Below are positions 44,801-54,809 of a stretch of 64,000 nucleotides of DNA, in pieces (position 1 is the first letter of the stretch; the number at the start of each line of letters is the position of its first letter). The stretch is from Raphanus sativus (lineage: Eukaryota; Streptophyta; Magnoliopsida; Brassicales; Brassicaceae): the NCBI RefSeq assembly GCF_000801105.2, contig NC_079511.1, positions 25,358,638-25,422,637 on the forward strand, read 5' to 3'. Both the position numbers and the translations under genes were made by a program. The notes under the pieces are model-generated. The model searched no databases and was not told the DNA's origin. It saw only the letters and a list, made by a program, of their open reading frames with translations.

Positions 44801-47800
44801 GAGTAAAGAATAAGACAAGTAAATTTTTTTTAATAGAAAATCCACTTGGGTCAATTGATCCACCTGCCAACACCCTGGCTCCGGCACTGCCCTTTAGCAC
44901 AGTATTCGATACTTCACCCATCTATTCTTCCGGATTTGTCATCACGTCTTGGCTGAAGGGTGAACTTCTGGGACAAGGATCGTTTGGCTTCGTGTATGAA
45001 GGCATTTCAAGGTAAGTCGTACTGACTGAAATTGGAATTCTTGGTTGGAAAGAAAACAGTGCAAAACTAGATGTCGTTAGCTCAACTGAAAATGACCATG
45101 GCCATTGTGTCAAAAGTTTTCATTTATGCATTTGGCTGATGAAGATACTTTATTATGGATAGTGATGGGGACTTCTTTGCTGTCAAGGAAGTTTCACTAC
45201 TTGACCAGGGAAGTCATGCACAAGAGTGCATACAACAGGTAGAAAAGGTGATATATATATAGCTTATACGATTGTAGAATATTCTCATTGATCTGTCAAA
45301 TATTCGCTGCTTATCCTCCTTGATTTTTCATTTTCTATAGGAGATTGCATTACTAAGTCAGCTTCAGCATCAGCATATCGTGAGATATCGTGGCACAGCC
45401 AAGGTACGATCCTGTTATGACGTCATAAGCACTTTTTTGCTCAATGAATATATAAAAACCAGAACTCTCAAAATCAATAAGACGTCTTCTTATTAATCAC
45501 TCAAACTCACAACCACAATATCAGAATCAATCAAAAACTCATAGCTAATGTCTCATACGACATTGCTTTATAAAGACATCTTATTTCCTATTCCTAATAG
45601 TAAACACAAATCATAAATCAAATAGGAATAGGTAACTCAATCATTATCTAAATAGATAACTTGTATCTTAAGCTTTCTTCAAGCTTACTCCAACATTGCC
45701 TCCCTTAAGCTTGAACTCAACTTCATTCACATTCTCAACACCAATCAAGTTTCTCATCTCCTTGAACCTTATCCGACCAAGCGACTTAGTGAGTATGTCC
45801 GCACGTTGTTCACTTCCCGGTACATGTTGTACTTCAACTTGCTCTTTCTCCACACACTCTCTAATGAAATGGAACAGTCTATGTATGTGCTTACTGCGAC
45901 CATGGAAAACAGGGTTCCTTGTGAGAGAGATAGCCGACTTGTTATCCACCATGATAGTCACACACTTGCTGTCTTCTCCAATGGCTTCACTCAAGAGTTC
46001 TTGAAGCCATATAGCTTGTTTGGCTGGCTCCGTAGCAGCCATAAACTCAGCCTCACATGATGATAAGGCAACGATCTCTTGCTTAGTTGAACACCACGTG
46101 ATGGGACTATCTCCAAGGTAAAATATATGACCTGTTGTACTCTTCCCATCATCCAAGTCTACATTGTGTGAGCTATCACTAAAACCCAGCAGCTTCATCT
46201 CGTTACTTCGCCTAAAGTGCAGTCCAAGTGAGCACGTTCCTCGCAAGTATCTCAGAACTTGTTTTAGCGCCGCACTATGAGACACCTTCGGCTCTTGCAT
46301 ATATCTACTCAACAAGCCAACAGAGAAGGAGAGATCAGGTCTTGTGTGAAGTAAATACCTGAGACAACCAATGCTCCTGCGATATTCCTTTTCATCAACA
46401 CCTTTCTCAGTCGGAGCTTTAGAGAGCTTAGCGTTTATCTCCAACGGAACATGAGTAGCATTACAAGAACTCATCCCTGCTTCTTCAAGTATTTTCTGTG
46501 CATAGCGATCTTGCTTCAAGATGATACCACCTTCGTATTGGTAAACCTCTATGCCCAAGTAGTATGTTAGTCTCCCAAGATCACTCATCTCAAACTTGGT
46601 TCCCATCTCAGCTTTAAAGTTCTCGATCAAACGCAGTGACGAGCCAGTAACCAGCAGGTCATCTACATAAACGACTACAATCAACAAGTCATTGTTCACT
46701 TCCTTTCGGTAGAGTGAAGGCTCCTTTGAGCATCTCTCAAAACGTAGCCCTTGTAATATTTGATTTAGTTTGACATTCCAAGCCCTGGGAGCTTGACGCA
46801 AGCCGTAAAGTGCTTTCTTGAGTTTGTATACTCTGTTTTCCTTTCCAGGTACTACAAATCCCTCAGGTTGACAAACATAAACTTCCTCCTTCAAATCTCC
46901 ATGTAGGAATGCAGTTTTGACATCCAAATGGTGCAACTCCCATCCTTTAGACGCAGCAAGAGCTATGATCAGTCGAATCGTCTCAATACGAGCTACCGGA
47001 GCAAATACTTCATCAAAGTCCACACCGTGTCGTTGAACATATCCTTTAGCCACCAACCGAGCCTTGTACTTACTGATGCTTCCATCAGCGTTGCGTTTAA
47101 TTTTAAATACCCATTTGAGACCAATTGGTTTTACTCCTTCCGGAAGCTCTACTAGATCCCAAGTATCATTCTTTTCTATACTGAAAAGTTCATCTTTACA
47201 TGCTTCAATCCATACCTTTAGACCTTTAGCTTCCTTGAAGTCCCAAGGCTCGTCATTGATCATCACTAGCAGACGTTCACACTCATCTTCCGCAATAAGT
47301 ATATAATCTTCTAAATATGATGGTTTAGAAGTTACTCGTGTAGACCTTCTGGTCGGAGGCACAGTATCATCATCTTGTTCTATCTCATCCTCGACTTCCT
47401 CATGATTAGCCTCCTCAACTTCTTCAAGATCGGTGTCATCAATCTCTTCATGATCCTTTAACGCCTTAAGAGTAACCTTGAAATCACCAGGATCATTAGA
47501 GGTTATTGATGCAGGTTTGTCCCAATTCCATTCCTTTTCTTCATCAAATAGTACATCACGACTCACCATCACTCGTCTTGTTGTAGGGTCTACAAGGCGA
47601 TAAGCTTTACTCCCAGGTTCAGTTCCCAGATGAACAAGAACTCTGCTTCTGTCATCAAGCTTTCTTCTTCCTACAGACTCCGTTTTTGCATAGCAAACAC
47701 ATCCAAAAATTCTTATATGAGACAAGTTTGGTTTTTTCTTTCTTAGAACTTCGTATGGAGTTTTGCCGTCGAGTGATCTTGTTGCTACTCTGTTTATCAG

Positions 47801-50800
47801 ATATGTAGCATGTCTTGTAGCTTCTCCCCAAAACTCATTCGGCATGTTCATGTGTTTCAACAAGCTTCGAGTCATCTCCATCAGTCTTCGATTTCGTCTC
47901 TCCACAACACCGTTCTGTTGCGGTGAGTAGGGAGCTGTCAAATGTCTTTTAATCCCGTTTTTGTCACAGTATTTTTGAAATTCATGTGAAACAAACTCAC
48001 CGCCTCTGTCCGTTCTGAAGGTTTTTATCGCCATCTGCGTTTCTTGTTCTGCAAGCTCTTTGAAGCTCTTAAACTTTTCAAAAGCTTCGTACTTCCCTTC
48101 TAGCAAGATGGACCACATATACCTAGAATAGTCATCGATCAGAACAAATATATATCTCTTACGTCCCGGAGTAGTTGGTGTGATAGGTCCACATAGATCG
48201 CCATGAACAAGTTCAAGAGGTTTCGTGGCTCTGTAACTCGTAGCCTTTGGGAATGGCAACCGTGTCTGTTTACTTCGTAGACAAGATACACATGTTTCCT
48301 TGTTTGTTTCTAGTTTAGGAATGCCCACAACAAGATCCTTGTTAACCATCATTCTCATTGATTCCTTGTTTATATGACCTAACCGTGCATGCCACTTTTG
48401 AGCTTCGTTTGATGATTTCAAGAAAAGACAATGCTCATCGTCAACCTGTAACCTTACTTTGTATAGCCGGTTCTGTGATCTTACAGTCTTGACCATTAGC
48501 TCTCCAAACCGATCAAATAGTGAAAGAGTGTCGTTCTTCATCGAAACAGAGCATCCTGCTTCAGTAGCTTGACCTAGGCTTACAATATTGCTTTGTAGTC
48601 CAGGTATGTAGTAAACGTCGTTCAAGATCTTCTTCATTCCGCCTTTTAGGATAAATTTTACAGCTCATTTTCCTTTTATTTCTATTCTTGAATCATCACC
48701 AAATCGCACAACTCCTGTAATGGTCTCGTCAAGTTTGAAAAAGAATGAGAGATTGCCACTCATATGATTACTAGCTCCATTGTCTAGATACCATACGTCT
48801 CTTGTGTCAAACTCTGCTTCAAACATCTTCGGGTTCACCTTCTTTTCATTGAGGAAGACGACTTCATGCATCATAAGGTTGTCAGCTTCGGTTGTGTCAT
48901 CTTCTTTCTTCTCAGTAGTTTCTTGAAGTTTCAAGATTCTATCAGGGCAATCAGTCGCATAGTGTCCTTGTTTATCACATTGGAAACAAGTGATGTGAGA
49001 GATGTCTCGAACTCGTCCTTGTTTGTACTCATCACGTTGGCTTTGAAACGAACCAGATCGGCCACGGCCTCTTCCTCTCCAGTTACCGCGACCTCTTTGT
49101 CCTCTGCCTCTTCCGTATCTTCCATAGTTTTCTGTTTCACCATACATAAGTTTAGTCTGATCATCACCTGCATCATCTTCATCTTCCTCTGTAATTCTTT
49201 CTTCATAAACTTTGAGCCGGCCAACGATGTCTTCAAAGCTTGTATTCTTTAGGTCGAGCATCTGTTCAATGGAGGCGACGATTTGAATATACCTCTTTCT
49301 AGGTAAGCTTTTCAAGAATTTCTTTACAAGCTTAGGTTCTTCTATCGTTTCTCCCAGTGCGTCTGCTTTAGAAGAGATTTCAGACAGTCGTTCAGCGAAA
49401 GCATCTATTGTATCTCCATCTTTCATCTTGGCTCTATCAAATTCATTCATTAATGTTTGTAACCTAGCTTCTCTTACCCTCTCAGCTCCAAGATTACGTG
49501 CCTTTATTGCGTCCCACACACCTTTAGCTGTCTCCGAGTTTCCTATCTGTAGTACCAAAGCTTCTGGAACAGATTGAAACAAGTAAGCAATTGCCATATT
49601 GTTTTTCTTCTCATCCTTGACTCCAGGATCAATTGCTTCCCATACTTCACTGACCTTAAGTGCTATCTTCATCTTCATGCTCCATACAGTGTAGTTTGTG
49701 TTAGTTAGCATTGGAAACTTCACAGATGGAGGTCCGGTCTCTTTGTTCGTAACAGGCTCATCCTTCACGTCTGCCATTGTCGGAGATATTTCGAATTAGG
49801 TTTGCACTGCTCTGATACCAAATATAGAAACCAGAACTCTCAAAATCAATAAGACGTCTTCTTATTAATCACTCAAACTCACAACCACAATATCAGAATC
49901 AATCAAAAACTCATAGCTAATGTCTCATACGACATTGCTTTATAAAGACATCTTATTTCCTATTCCTAATAGTAAACACAAATCATAAATCAAATAGGAA
50001 TAGGTAACTCAATCATTATCTAAATAGATAACTTGTATCTTAAGCTTTCTTCAAGCTTACTCCAACAGAATAAGGCATTTTGGTGTTTGCAGGATGGGTC
50101 GAATTTGTACATATTTCTTGAGCTTGTATCCCAAGGTTCCCTTCTAAAACTTTACCGAAGATACCCGCTCCCGAACTCTGTAGTGTCCACGTACACAAGA
50201 CAAATCCTTGATGGCTTGAAATATCTCCATGGAGAGGGTTTTATCCACCGGTAAGACTAGTAGAAACTTTTCTCCTCTGTTTTTTTTAAAACAAACTCTC
50301 TTGTTTCCGGCATTGCCTATTTCCCTTACATTTTTTTCATCTGATCCGACAAAAGGGACATCAAATGTGCAAATGTATTGGTGGATACCACCGGAGCTGT
50401 TAAGCTTGCTGATTTTGGATTGGCAAAGGTTCTTTTCAATTTATACATGTTTATAGTATTTTTTTTTTGCTCTTATAGATGGTACACTTGGTTCATCGCT
50501 TACCCCTTTCGTAATACTTGTCATTTTATTATTTAGGTGTCAAAACTGAACGACATTAAGTTATACAGGGGGGATCCATTCTGGATGGCTCCAGAGGTAT
50601 TGTTCACATAATTGTTGGATCTTGAACTTTAACTCGTTACTGATGTGTGACATTGGTTGTTCAGACTTATTTTGCCTATAAATAACATAAATGTGGTGGC
50701 CTCATTTCACTTTCATATTACATAATTTGTATGGTTGATTCTAACTGGAACATAACAATTTGTTTAGGTTATTAACCCGAAGCGTACTGACGGGTATGGA

Positions 50801-51257
50801 AGTTCAGCTGATATATGGAGCCTTGGGTGCACAGTGCTAGAAATGCTGACTCGTAAGTTCCCCTACTTCGATCCAGAAAACCCCGTAAGTCGTCAAGTTT
50901 TTCGAAATCTCTTTATATTAAATAAGTAAATTCTTGTGGTGAAAATCATTACAAATCACTTAGCTTTGCGGAATATTCAGCCTCGTTACTGCGTTTGTGT
51001 TGTATTAGACCTTTTAATATTTGAAGTTATTGTTTATTTCTTTATGGGTTTTTCCCAGTAAAATAAGAGTTGATGTTAGATTCGGTGCAAACACGCAGTA
51101 TCAAGCTCCGTATAGGATCGGAAAGGGTGAGCTTCCGGACATACCTGATACATTATCACTAGACGCTAGAGATTTTATAATTAGATGTCTCAGAGTGAAC
51201 CCGAAAGAGCGGCCAACTGCGGCTGAGCTGCTGAACCATCCGTTTGCTTCGCCATAG
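41871..51257 (+). CDS. MEKK1-like MAP kinase kinase kinase with transposon-filled introns
   Basis: Nine exons in one continuous frame: 41871-42204, 44837-45011, 45163-45247, 45341-45403, 50093-50250, 50356-50428, 50537-50596, 50768-50884, 51099-51257; 1,224 nt, 407 aa, all GT-AG. Exon 1 matches the MEKK1-family N-terminus ([41 protein letters not shown]). The rest is a complete kinase domain: [62 protein letters not shown] and [20 protein letters not shown]1 proteins phosphorylate MKK1/2/4/5 in immunity signalling. Oddities: about 200 residues shorter than MEKK1 between N-terminus and kinase; the activation-loop GTPFW motif reads GDPFW; intron 1 holds a TRIM and a Helitron-like element, intron 4 a full Copia. 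The exon 1-2 join could be fortuitous. Functional state unclear. Confidence 0.75.
42258..42723 (-). mobile_element. Chimeric TRIM-type LTR element
   Basis: 466 bp flanked by ATTAT (42253-42257 and 42724-42728). Minus orientation: an LTR of 164 bp (42560-42723, TGTTGAGATAAGG...GTTTACA), then primer site TGGTATCAGAGC (42548-42559), a short non-coding middle, and a G-rich purine tract near 42438-42448. The distal end shares only its terminal 18 bp with the first LTR (42258-42275). The preceding part (about 42276-42430) looks like another TRIM LTR, with its own TGGTATAGAGC primer-like site (42302-42312). Confidence 0.7.
43421..44060. repeat. 640-bp tandem duplication, unit 1
   Basis: Starts 'atattatttgcgaagtgatt'. 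It is repeated in order by 44061-44700 ('acattatttgcgaattgatt') with many substitutions and small indels, so the duplication is old. It lies inside the Helitron-like element. Confidence 0.8.
44061..44700. repeat. 640-bp tandem duplication, unit 2
   Basis: Second unit of the internal duplication. Shared landmarks with unit 1 include 'acatgttct(t/c)tctacaatc', 'tattaagattgatga' and 'tgatatttat'. Confidence 0.8.
45451..45695 (-). repeat. 3' LTR of Copia element 2
   Basis: 245 bp, on the minus strand TGTTGGAGTAAGC to GGTTTTTATA. The last 28 bp of the pol frame, including its stop, lie within it. Confidence 0.93.
45668..48637 (-). CDS. Copia element 2 pol (integrase, RT, RNase H)
   Basis: 989 codons in the same frame as the upstream gag, nine codons past its TGA. 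Integrase zinc motif (HARLGHIN...CVSCLRSKQ), catalytic core with Asp in GDLCGP and TDRGGEF and Glu in QQNGVVERR, reverse transcriptase with [10 protein letters not shown] and YVDDLLVTG, RNase H (FSDSSH...STTGH, SSCEAEF). The start shown (48637) is simply the first ATG after the stop; the natural protein would begin with gag. The C-terminus ([11 protein letters not shown]) is encoded by the purine tract and the 3' LTR. Confidence 0.92.
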   Translation of the reverse strand: MKKILNDVYYIPGLQSNIVSLGQATEAGCSVSMKNDTLSLFDRFGELMVKTVRSQNRLYKVRLQVDDEHCLFLKSSNEAQKWHARLGHINKESMRMMVNKDLVVGIPKLETNKETCVSCLRSKQTRLPFPKATSYRATKPLELVHGDLCGPITPTTPGRKRYIFVLIDDYSRYMWSILLEGKYEAFEKFKSFKELAEQETQMAIKTFRTDRGGEFVSHEFQKYCDKNGIKRHLTAPYSPQQNGVVERRNRRLMEMTRSLLKHMNMPNEFWGEATRHATYLINRVATRSLDGKTPYEVLRKKKPNLSHIRIFGCVCYAKTESVGRRKLDDRSRVLVHLGTEPGSKAYRLVDPTTRRVMVSRDVLFDEEKEWNWDKPASITSNDPGDFKVTLKALKDHEEIDDTDLEEVEEANHEEVEDEIEQDDDTVPPTRRSTRVTSKPSYLEDYILIAEDECERLLVMINDEPWDFKEAKGLKVWIEACKDELFSIEKNDTWDLVELPEGVKPIGLKWVFKIKRNADGSISKYKARLVAKGYVQRHGVDFDEVFAPVARIETIRLIIALAASKGWELHHLDVKTAFLHGDLKEEVYVCQPEGFVVPGKENRVYKLKKALYGLRQAPRAWNVKLNQILQGLRFERCSKEPSLYRKEVNNDLLIVVVYVDDLLVTGSSLRLIENFKAEMGTKFEMSDLGRLTYYLGIEVYQYEGGIILKQDRYAQKILEEAGMSSCNATHVPLEINAKLSKAPTEKGVDEKEYRRSIGCLRYLLHTRPDLSFSVGLLSRYMQEPKVSHSAALKQVLRYLRGTCSLGLHFRRSNEMKLLGFSDSSHNVDLDDGKSTTGHIFYLGDSPITWCSTKQEIVALSSCEAEFMAATEPAKQAIWLQELLSEAIGEDSKCVTIMVDNKSAISLTRNPVFHGRSKHIHRLFHFIRECVEKEQVEVQHVPGSEQRADILTKSLGRIRFKEMRNLIGVENVNEVEFKLKGGNVGVSLKKA
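48665..49777 (-). CDS. Copia element 2 gag and protease N-terminal part
   Basis: 370 codons. Starts MADVKDEP, then a UBN2-type gag domain ([13 protein letters not shown] near residue 30), an Arg/Gly-rich stretch ([10 protein letters not shown]), a CCHC knuckle [15 protein letters not shown] (about 262-276) and the protease motif [11 protein letters not shown] (about 332-342). The second position after the catalytic Asp is Asn-Gly where Ser/Thr-Gly is usual. A TGA (48665-48667) ends the frame; reading past it continues in frame into the integrase region (AVKFILKGG), so this is one polyprotein split by a single stop. Confidence 0.9.
   Translation of the reverse strand: MADVKDEPVTNKETGPPSVKFPMLTNTNYTVWSMKMKIALKVSEVWEAIDPGVKDEKKNNMAIAYLFQSVPEALVLQIGNSETAKGVWDAIKARNLGAERVREARLQTLMNEFDRAKMKDGDTIDAFAERLSEISSKADALGETIEEPKLVKKFLKSLPRKRYIQIVASIEQMLDLKNTSFEDIVGRLKVYEERITEEDEDDAGDDQTKLMYGETENYGRYGRGRGQRGRGNWRGRGRGRSGSFQSQRDEYKQGRVRDISHITCFQCDKQGHYATDCPDRILKLQETTEKKEDDTTEADNLMMHEVVFLNEKKVNPKMFEAEFDTRDVWYLDNGASNHMSGNLSFFFKLDETITGVVRFGDDSRIEIKGK
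49809..49820 (-). other. Primer-binding site of Copia element 2
   Basis: TGGTATCAGAGC on the minus strand, two bases after the 5' LTR; initiator tRNA-Met type. Confidence 0.92.
49823..50067 (-). repeat. 5' LTR of Copia element 2
   Basis: 245 bp, identical to the other LTR except one base. Confidence 0.93.
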
Positions 51258-52142
51258 ATGAGGCTAACTTGGTAGATTGTCTACATTGGTGAAGCTCCAT
51301 TGGTTTAAACGAGAATATATATCTATCAGAATCAAGAACTGTAGATTCTAAAATTGATGTCTTAAATGTATGTGAGCAGGCTATGCAGAATATTTGTGTA
51401 AGATGGATGATACTCTAGGCTTGTTCTTTTATAACTAAAAATCTGTACGGAAGTAACCGCAGCGTCCACTTAATTAATCTACCACCATTATTTTTATTTA
51501 ATTTGATGTCTATTTCTGGTTGCGGACGCTGACGCAGCGCGTCTTTCTTACGAACAGGGCTAGAACTCACGTATCCAGTTCAGCTGGGCATCACGAGCTA
51601 GACTGCAAGCTATTTATGATCTTTTCGATGAATGAAATGAAGAAATCAGATACTCTGCGCTTCTCTTGTGTATTGATGACGTGGCTTCAGTGATTTTGAG
51701 ACCATCCCACCATGCTCTTCTTGAAGAAGAAGAAGGAGATGGATTTTCTATAAACCTCGAGGGCTTCCCTTCTTCCGTTGTCCTGTCTTTGGGGGATGCA
51801 ATGTAATTATGAAGTGAAAGGTCAATAACGTAAATTGACAGAAACAAATCCGAGTTTACTATTTTACCCCTACGGGTTATATGTAAACTAATGACAAAAT
51901 CAGGGGTACGGAGGAGGAGTGGCGTGCGGGTCTTTCACCTGAGCTGCAGTTTTAGGATTTCTCCGGCACTGAGTAAGCCTTCCTTCCTAATCCTAATTCA
52001 AGTCTGTCGGGCTGAATCGAGTTTCAAAAATTGGATGTAAATAAACACAGAGAATGAGAGAGAGAGATAATTTTTCTGCTATACAACTGTTCCTTCGTTT
52101 TAGTGATTCCTTCTAAAGTTTAATACTTGTTAAAGGTTATAG
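51258..52142. other. Spacer between MEKK1-like gene and MED21-like pseudogene
   Basis: Contains the probable 3' UTR of the kinase gene (to about 51430). An 'ag|gtaagcc'-like donor near 51974 could be the remnant of the MED21 leader intron. No additional gene recognised. Confidence 0.4.
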
Positions 52143-53040
52143 GATAAAATCTCACAGTTGCAAGAACAAGTGAATTCAATAGCTGCAATCACTTTCAATG
52201 CTCTTGGGACTCTCCAAAGAGATGCTCCTCCTCTTCAGCTTTCTCCTTACTACCCTCAACCACTACCACCTCCTCCTGCTCCTCCTGCTACAACTACGGT
52301 GATCCTAGCTCAGCTTTTCCTGACCAACCTAAGCAGCTCAGTGCCGATTTAGTCAAGGCTGCTAAACAGGTTCTCTCTTGATTTAACCCTCTCTCACCTT
52401 CTCCATTTCCTCTCTTTATCAATTCCTGTATCATGGATATATAGAACACACAGCAAAAGTTAACAATGGCCTTTGGTATATTTGCTGCAATTTATGTGAA
52501 TTTAAGTCATTGCATGATGGACTGGACTAATCATCTGATTTCTCTCCTTTGGGTACTTGTTTGTTTTGGTGAAGTTTGATGCTTTGGTTGCCTCACTTCC
52601 CTTATCACAAGGAGGTGAAGAAGCTCAGCTCAAAAGAATCGCTCAACTCCAGGTTTTTAAACATGTTTCTAATCTTATTTTCTGGTTGAATCATGTATTT
52701 ATATTAATATAACGGCCTTTTTTTTTTTGCATGTTTCCTTCTCTACTGGTATGGTATTTTCTTCAGGTGGAAAACGATGTTATTGGCCAACAACTCCCAA
52801 AGCAATTAGAGGCTGCAGGTAAAAAAGTTTCCAATTGACCACTTTTTTCCTTTCTTCCAGATCCATATTCATATGTCTATACTTACCACGCTAGGATCTG
52901 GTTTTTCGTTTTCTCGCAAATGCTTTCAACATTGAGCTGGTTTGTAACCTTGCTTCTTGACAGAGAAGGAATTGAAGCAAGTTCAAGAGCTATTTGGACT
53001 AGCAGCAGACAATTGCCTGAACCTCAAGAAACCAGAGTGA
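52143..53040 (+). pseudogene. MED21: MED21 (Mediator subunit 21) pseudogene
   Basis: Four exon-like blocks with intact GT-AG sites: 52143-52369, 52575-52652, 52767-52818, 52974-53040. Blocks encode KISQLQEQVNSIAAITFNA, then LGTLQRDAPPLQLSP, FPDQPKQLSADLVKAAKQ, FDALVASLPLSQGGEEAQLK, VENDVIGQQLPKQLEAA and EKELKQVQELFGLAADN, ending KKPE-stop: essentially the whole MED21 protein, a small coiled-coil subunit of the Mediator middle module. Two defects: no ATG precedes the first block (TAG occupies its place; a leader exon is possible), and a one-base frame change near 52297 after a PPPAPPATTT stretch prevents in-frame joining. Introns are kept, so it is not a retrocopy. Confidence 0.78.
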
Positions 53041-53575
53041 AAAGGTTTAACCAACCTTGTGTATCAAACTGATTCAGAAACTATATATGATTTGGTTCAG
53101 CAAAACAATTATGTTTTAGGTTCAGCAGTTGTGATTTGGTTCATCAAAAAACTGTTGCAGAATCAATTATAAGAATGTTAGTTAGCTATATCAACAACAA
53201 AACCATAACTATTATTATTATTGTGTAAGACGAGAGGTCAACATTTACAACTCTGTTGCACTGTCTGGTTAATTGAAAACATTCCGTGAAAGGTTATATA
53301 ACTTCTTCAAAGTTCAAAGATACCATCTTTGGTTTCGAGAGCTTGTGATCAGAAATGATATCTGATTCTCGCTTACCTACCTGTAATGCAGGTCAACTTT
53401 AGAACTTGGTTGCATTTGTTTGGTTAGGTTCTGTTCTGTCTCCATGACCATGAAAACTGTCTGAGTTGCTTGGAGTTTCTGACTTTCTGGTATAGAAATA
53501 AGTGAACTCGAGGCTACAAGACTACTAGAAAGGTTACAAATTCCTTTTTCTTTGTTTATCAATTGTTGGTTTCAG

Positions 53576-53663
53576 ATATCCGGGAACTGGAGAATATGTG
53601 GATTTCAACAAGGAAGGAATCTACGGTTGTGCAGGTTGCAAAACGCCTCTTTACAAATCATGA
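53576..53663 (+). pseudogene. Methionine-R-sulfoxide reductase (MSRB) exon fragment
   Basis: After an acceptor site (ttggtttcag) an exon reads YPGTGEYVDFNKEGIYGCAG then CKTPLYKS-stop. This matches the N-terminal part of the MsrB domain, including the first zinc-binding CxxC pair. Family members continue TTKFDSGCGWPAF, which is absent, so only one exon remains. In Arabidopsis MED21 and several MSRB genes are neighbours on chromosome 4 (from memory), matching the order here. Confidence 0.65.
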
Positions 53664-54809
53664 AGATGTGCCTGTATGGCTGTATAAATACTCTTGTGCT
53701 AGTTTCTGATATTTTTGTTAGACCGGCACTAGTGATTAGTTCTGTTTGGGAAACTAAACATTTGCATAGTAAGTTGCACATCCTCTACAAACTTGAAAAT
53801 GTGTAAACCACACCATACTCTCAATCAATTGTTGAACCAAAACAATTGTAAAACTTGGTGTTGTCACTTGTAGGATTTAAGGCCGCAAGAGATTAAGATG
53901 GAGACGCCACTTGTTAGACAAGCACATGGCAACTTCAATCTTTCCGAGATAATGTTCTTCTGACTTCAATTTTTCTATTTGTTTGTACTTTGTATGTGTA
54001 GTTTTCTTTATTTCCAATGTGTATACTTGAAAATTGCGCCAACAATCAATTGAATTTGTGAAGAATACTGATTATGACTTGTATTTGTTTTATTGTCCTC
54101 AAGAATTTCGTGTACCAAATAGTAGCTTGGTTTTTTTCACCTTCATAAATCACATAAAGTCTAGTTCATAGTACATTATCTTAATAATTATCGTAATTAC
54201 AATCATCTTAAGAACTATTGTAAGAATTCGTATTACCGACTTATTATAATTTATACGGAAACTTTTATGTATTTATATTTTCAAAAAAAAAGAAATTGAC
54301 ATAGACATTCAAATTACGCGTTAAAGAACAAAACAAAAAAGCTTCAAACCAGTTTTGATATGAATAATCATGATTTAAAACTAGGTCAACCCAAATGATC
54401 CCCCAATTATTTAAACAAGTCCGTACAATCCATCTCAAACAAAGTTAAATTGGTATGAATGAGGTCATATGACATGGAATTGTTGCCGTTGATTGGGAAG
54501 GCAAAAAATTAAAAGCCACATGATGGAGACTATACTTTATAATCAAGTTACTTAGTTAAATAATTAGAAACTAATCATGAAATCCCCACATGCAGAGAGG
54601 TCAACTGTTACACACTAGCGCACTTGAACACACCAGGAAAGCCCCATGGAACTAGCTAGTCACGTTCATAGATTCACATTACATTTGCTCACCTCCAAGC
54701 CCTCCACACTTTATAAACAGACAACAACGCATGTCCCTCCGACATAACACAAAAACAGAACATAACACAAAACCCCAAAAGAAGCTTTGCTTTAAGCTTT
54801 TTTAGCATT
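53664..54809. other. PME1 upstream region
   Basis: AT-rich, no gene recognised. 'ctttataaacag' near 54710 is a plausible PME1 TATA box, about 100 bp before its start codon. Confidence 0.45.

Larger units (their letters stand above)
45451..50067 (-). mobile_element. Complete Ty1/copia element (element 2) in a kinase-gene intron
   Basis: 4,617 bp in antisense orientation inside intron 4 of the MEKK1-like gene. Two 245-bp LTRs differ at one position (A/G near 45455/49827). GAATA target duplications lie at 45446-45450 and 50068-50072. A primer site (49809-49820) and a purine tract AAGGGAGGCAA just before the 3' LTR are present. Removing the element and one duplication restores a 67-bp intron of normal plant size. 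Very recent insertion. Confidence 0.95.
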
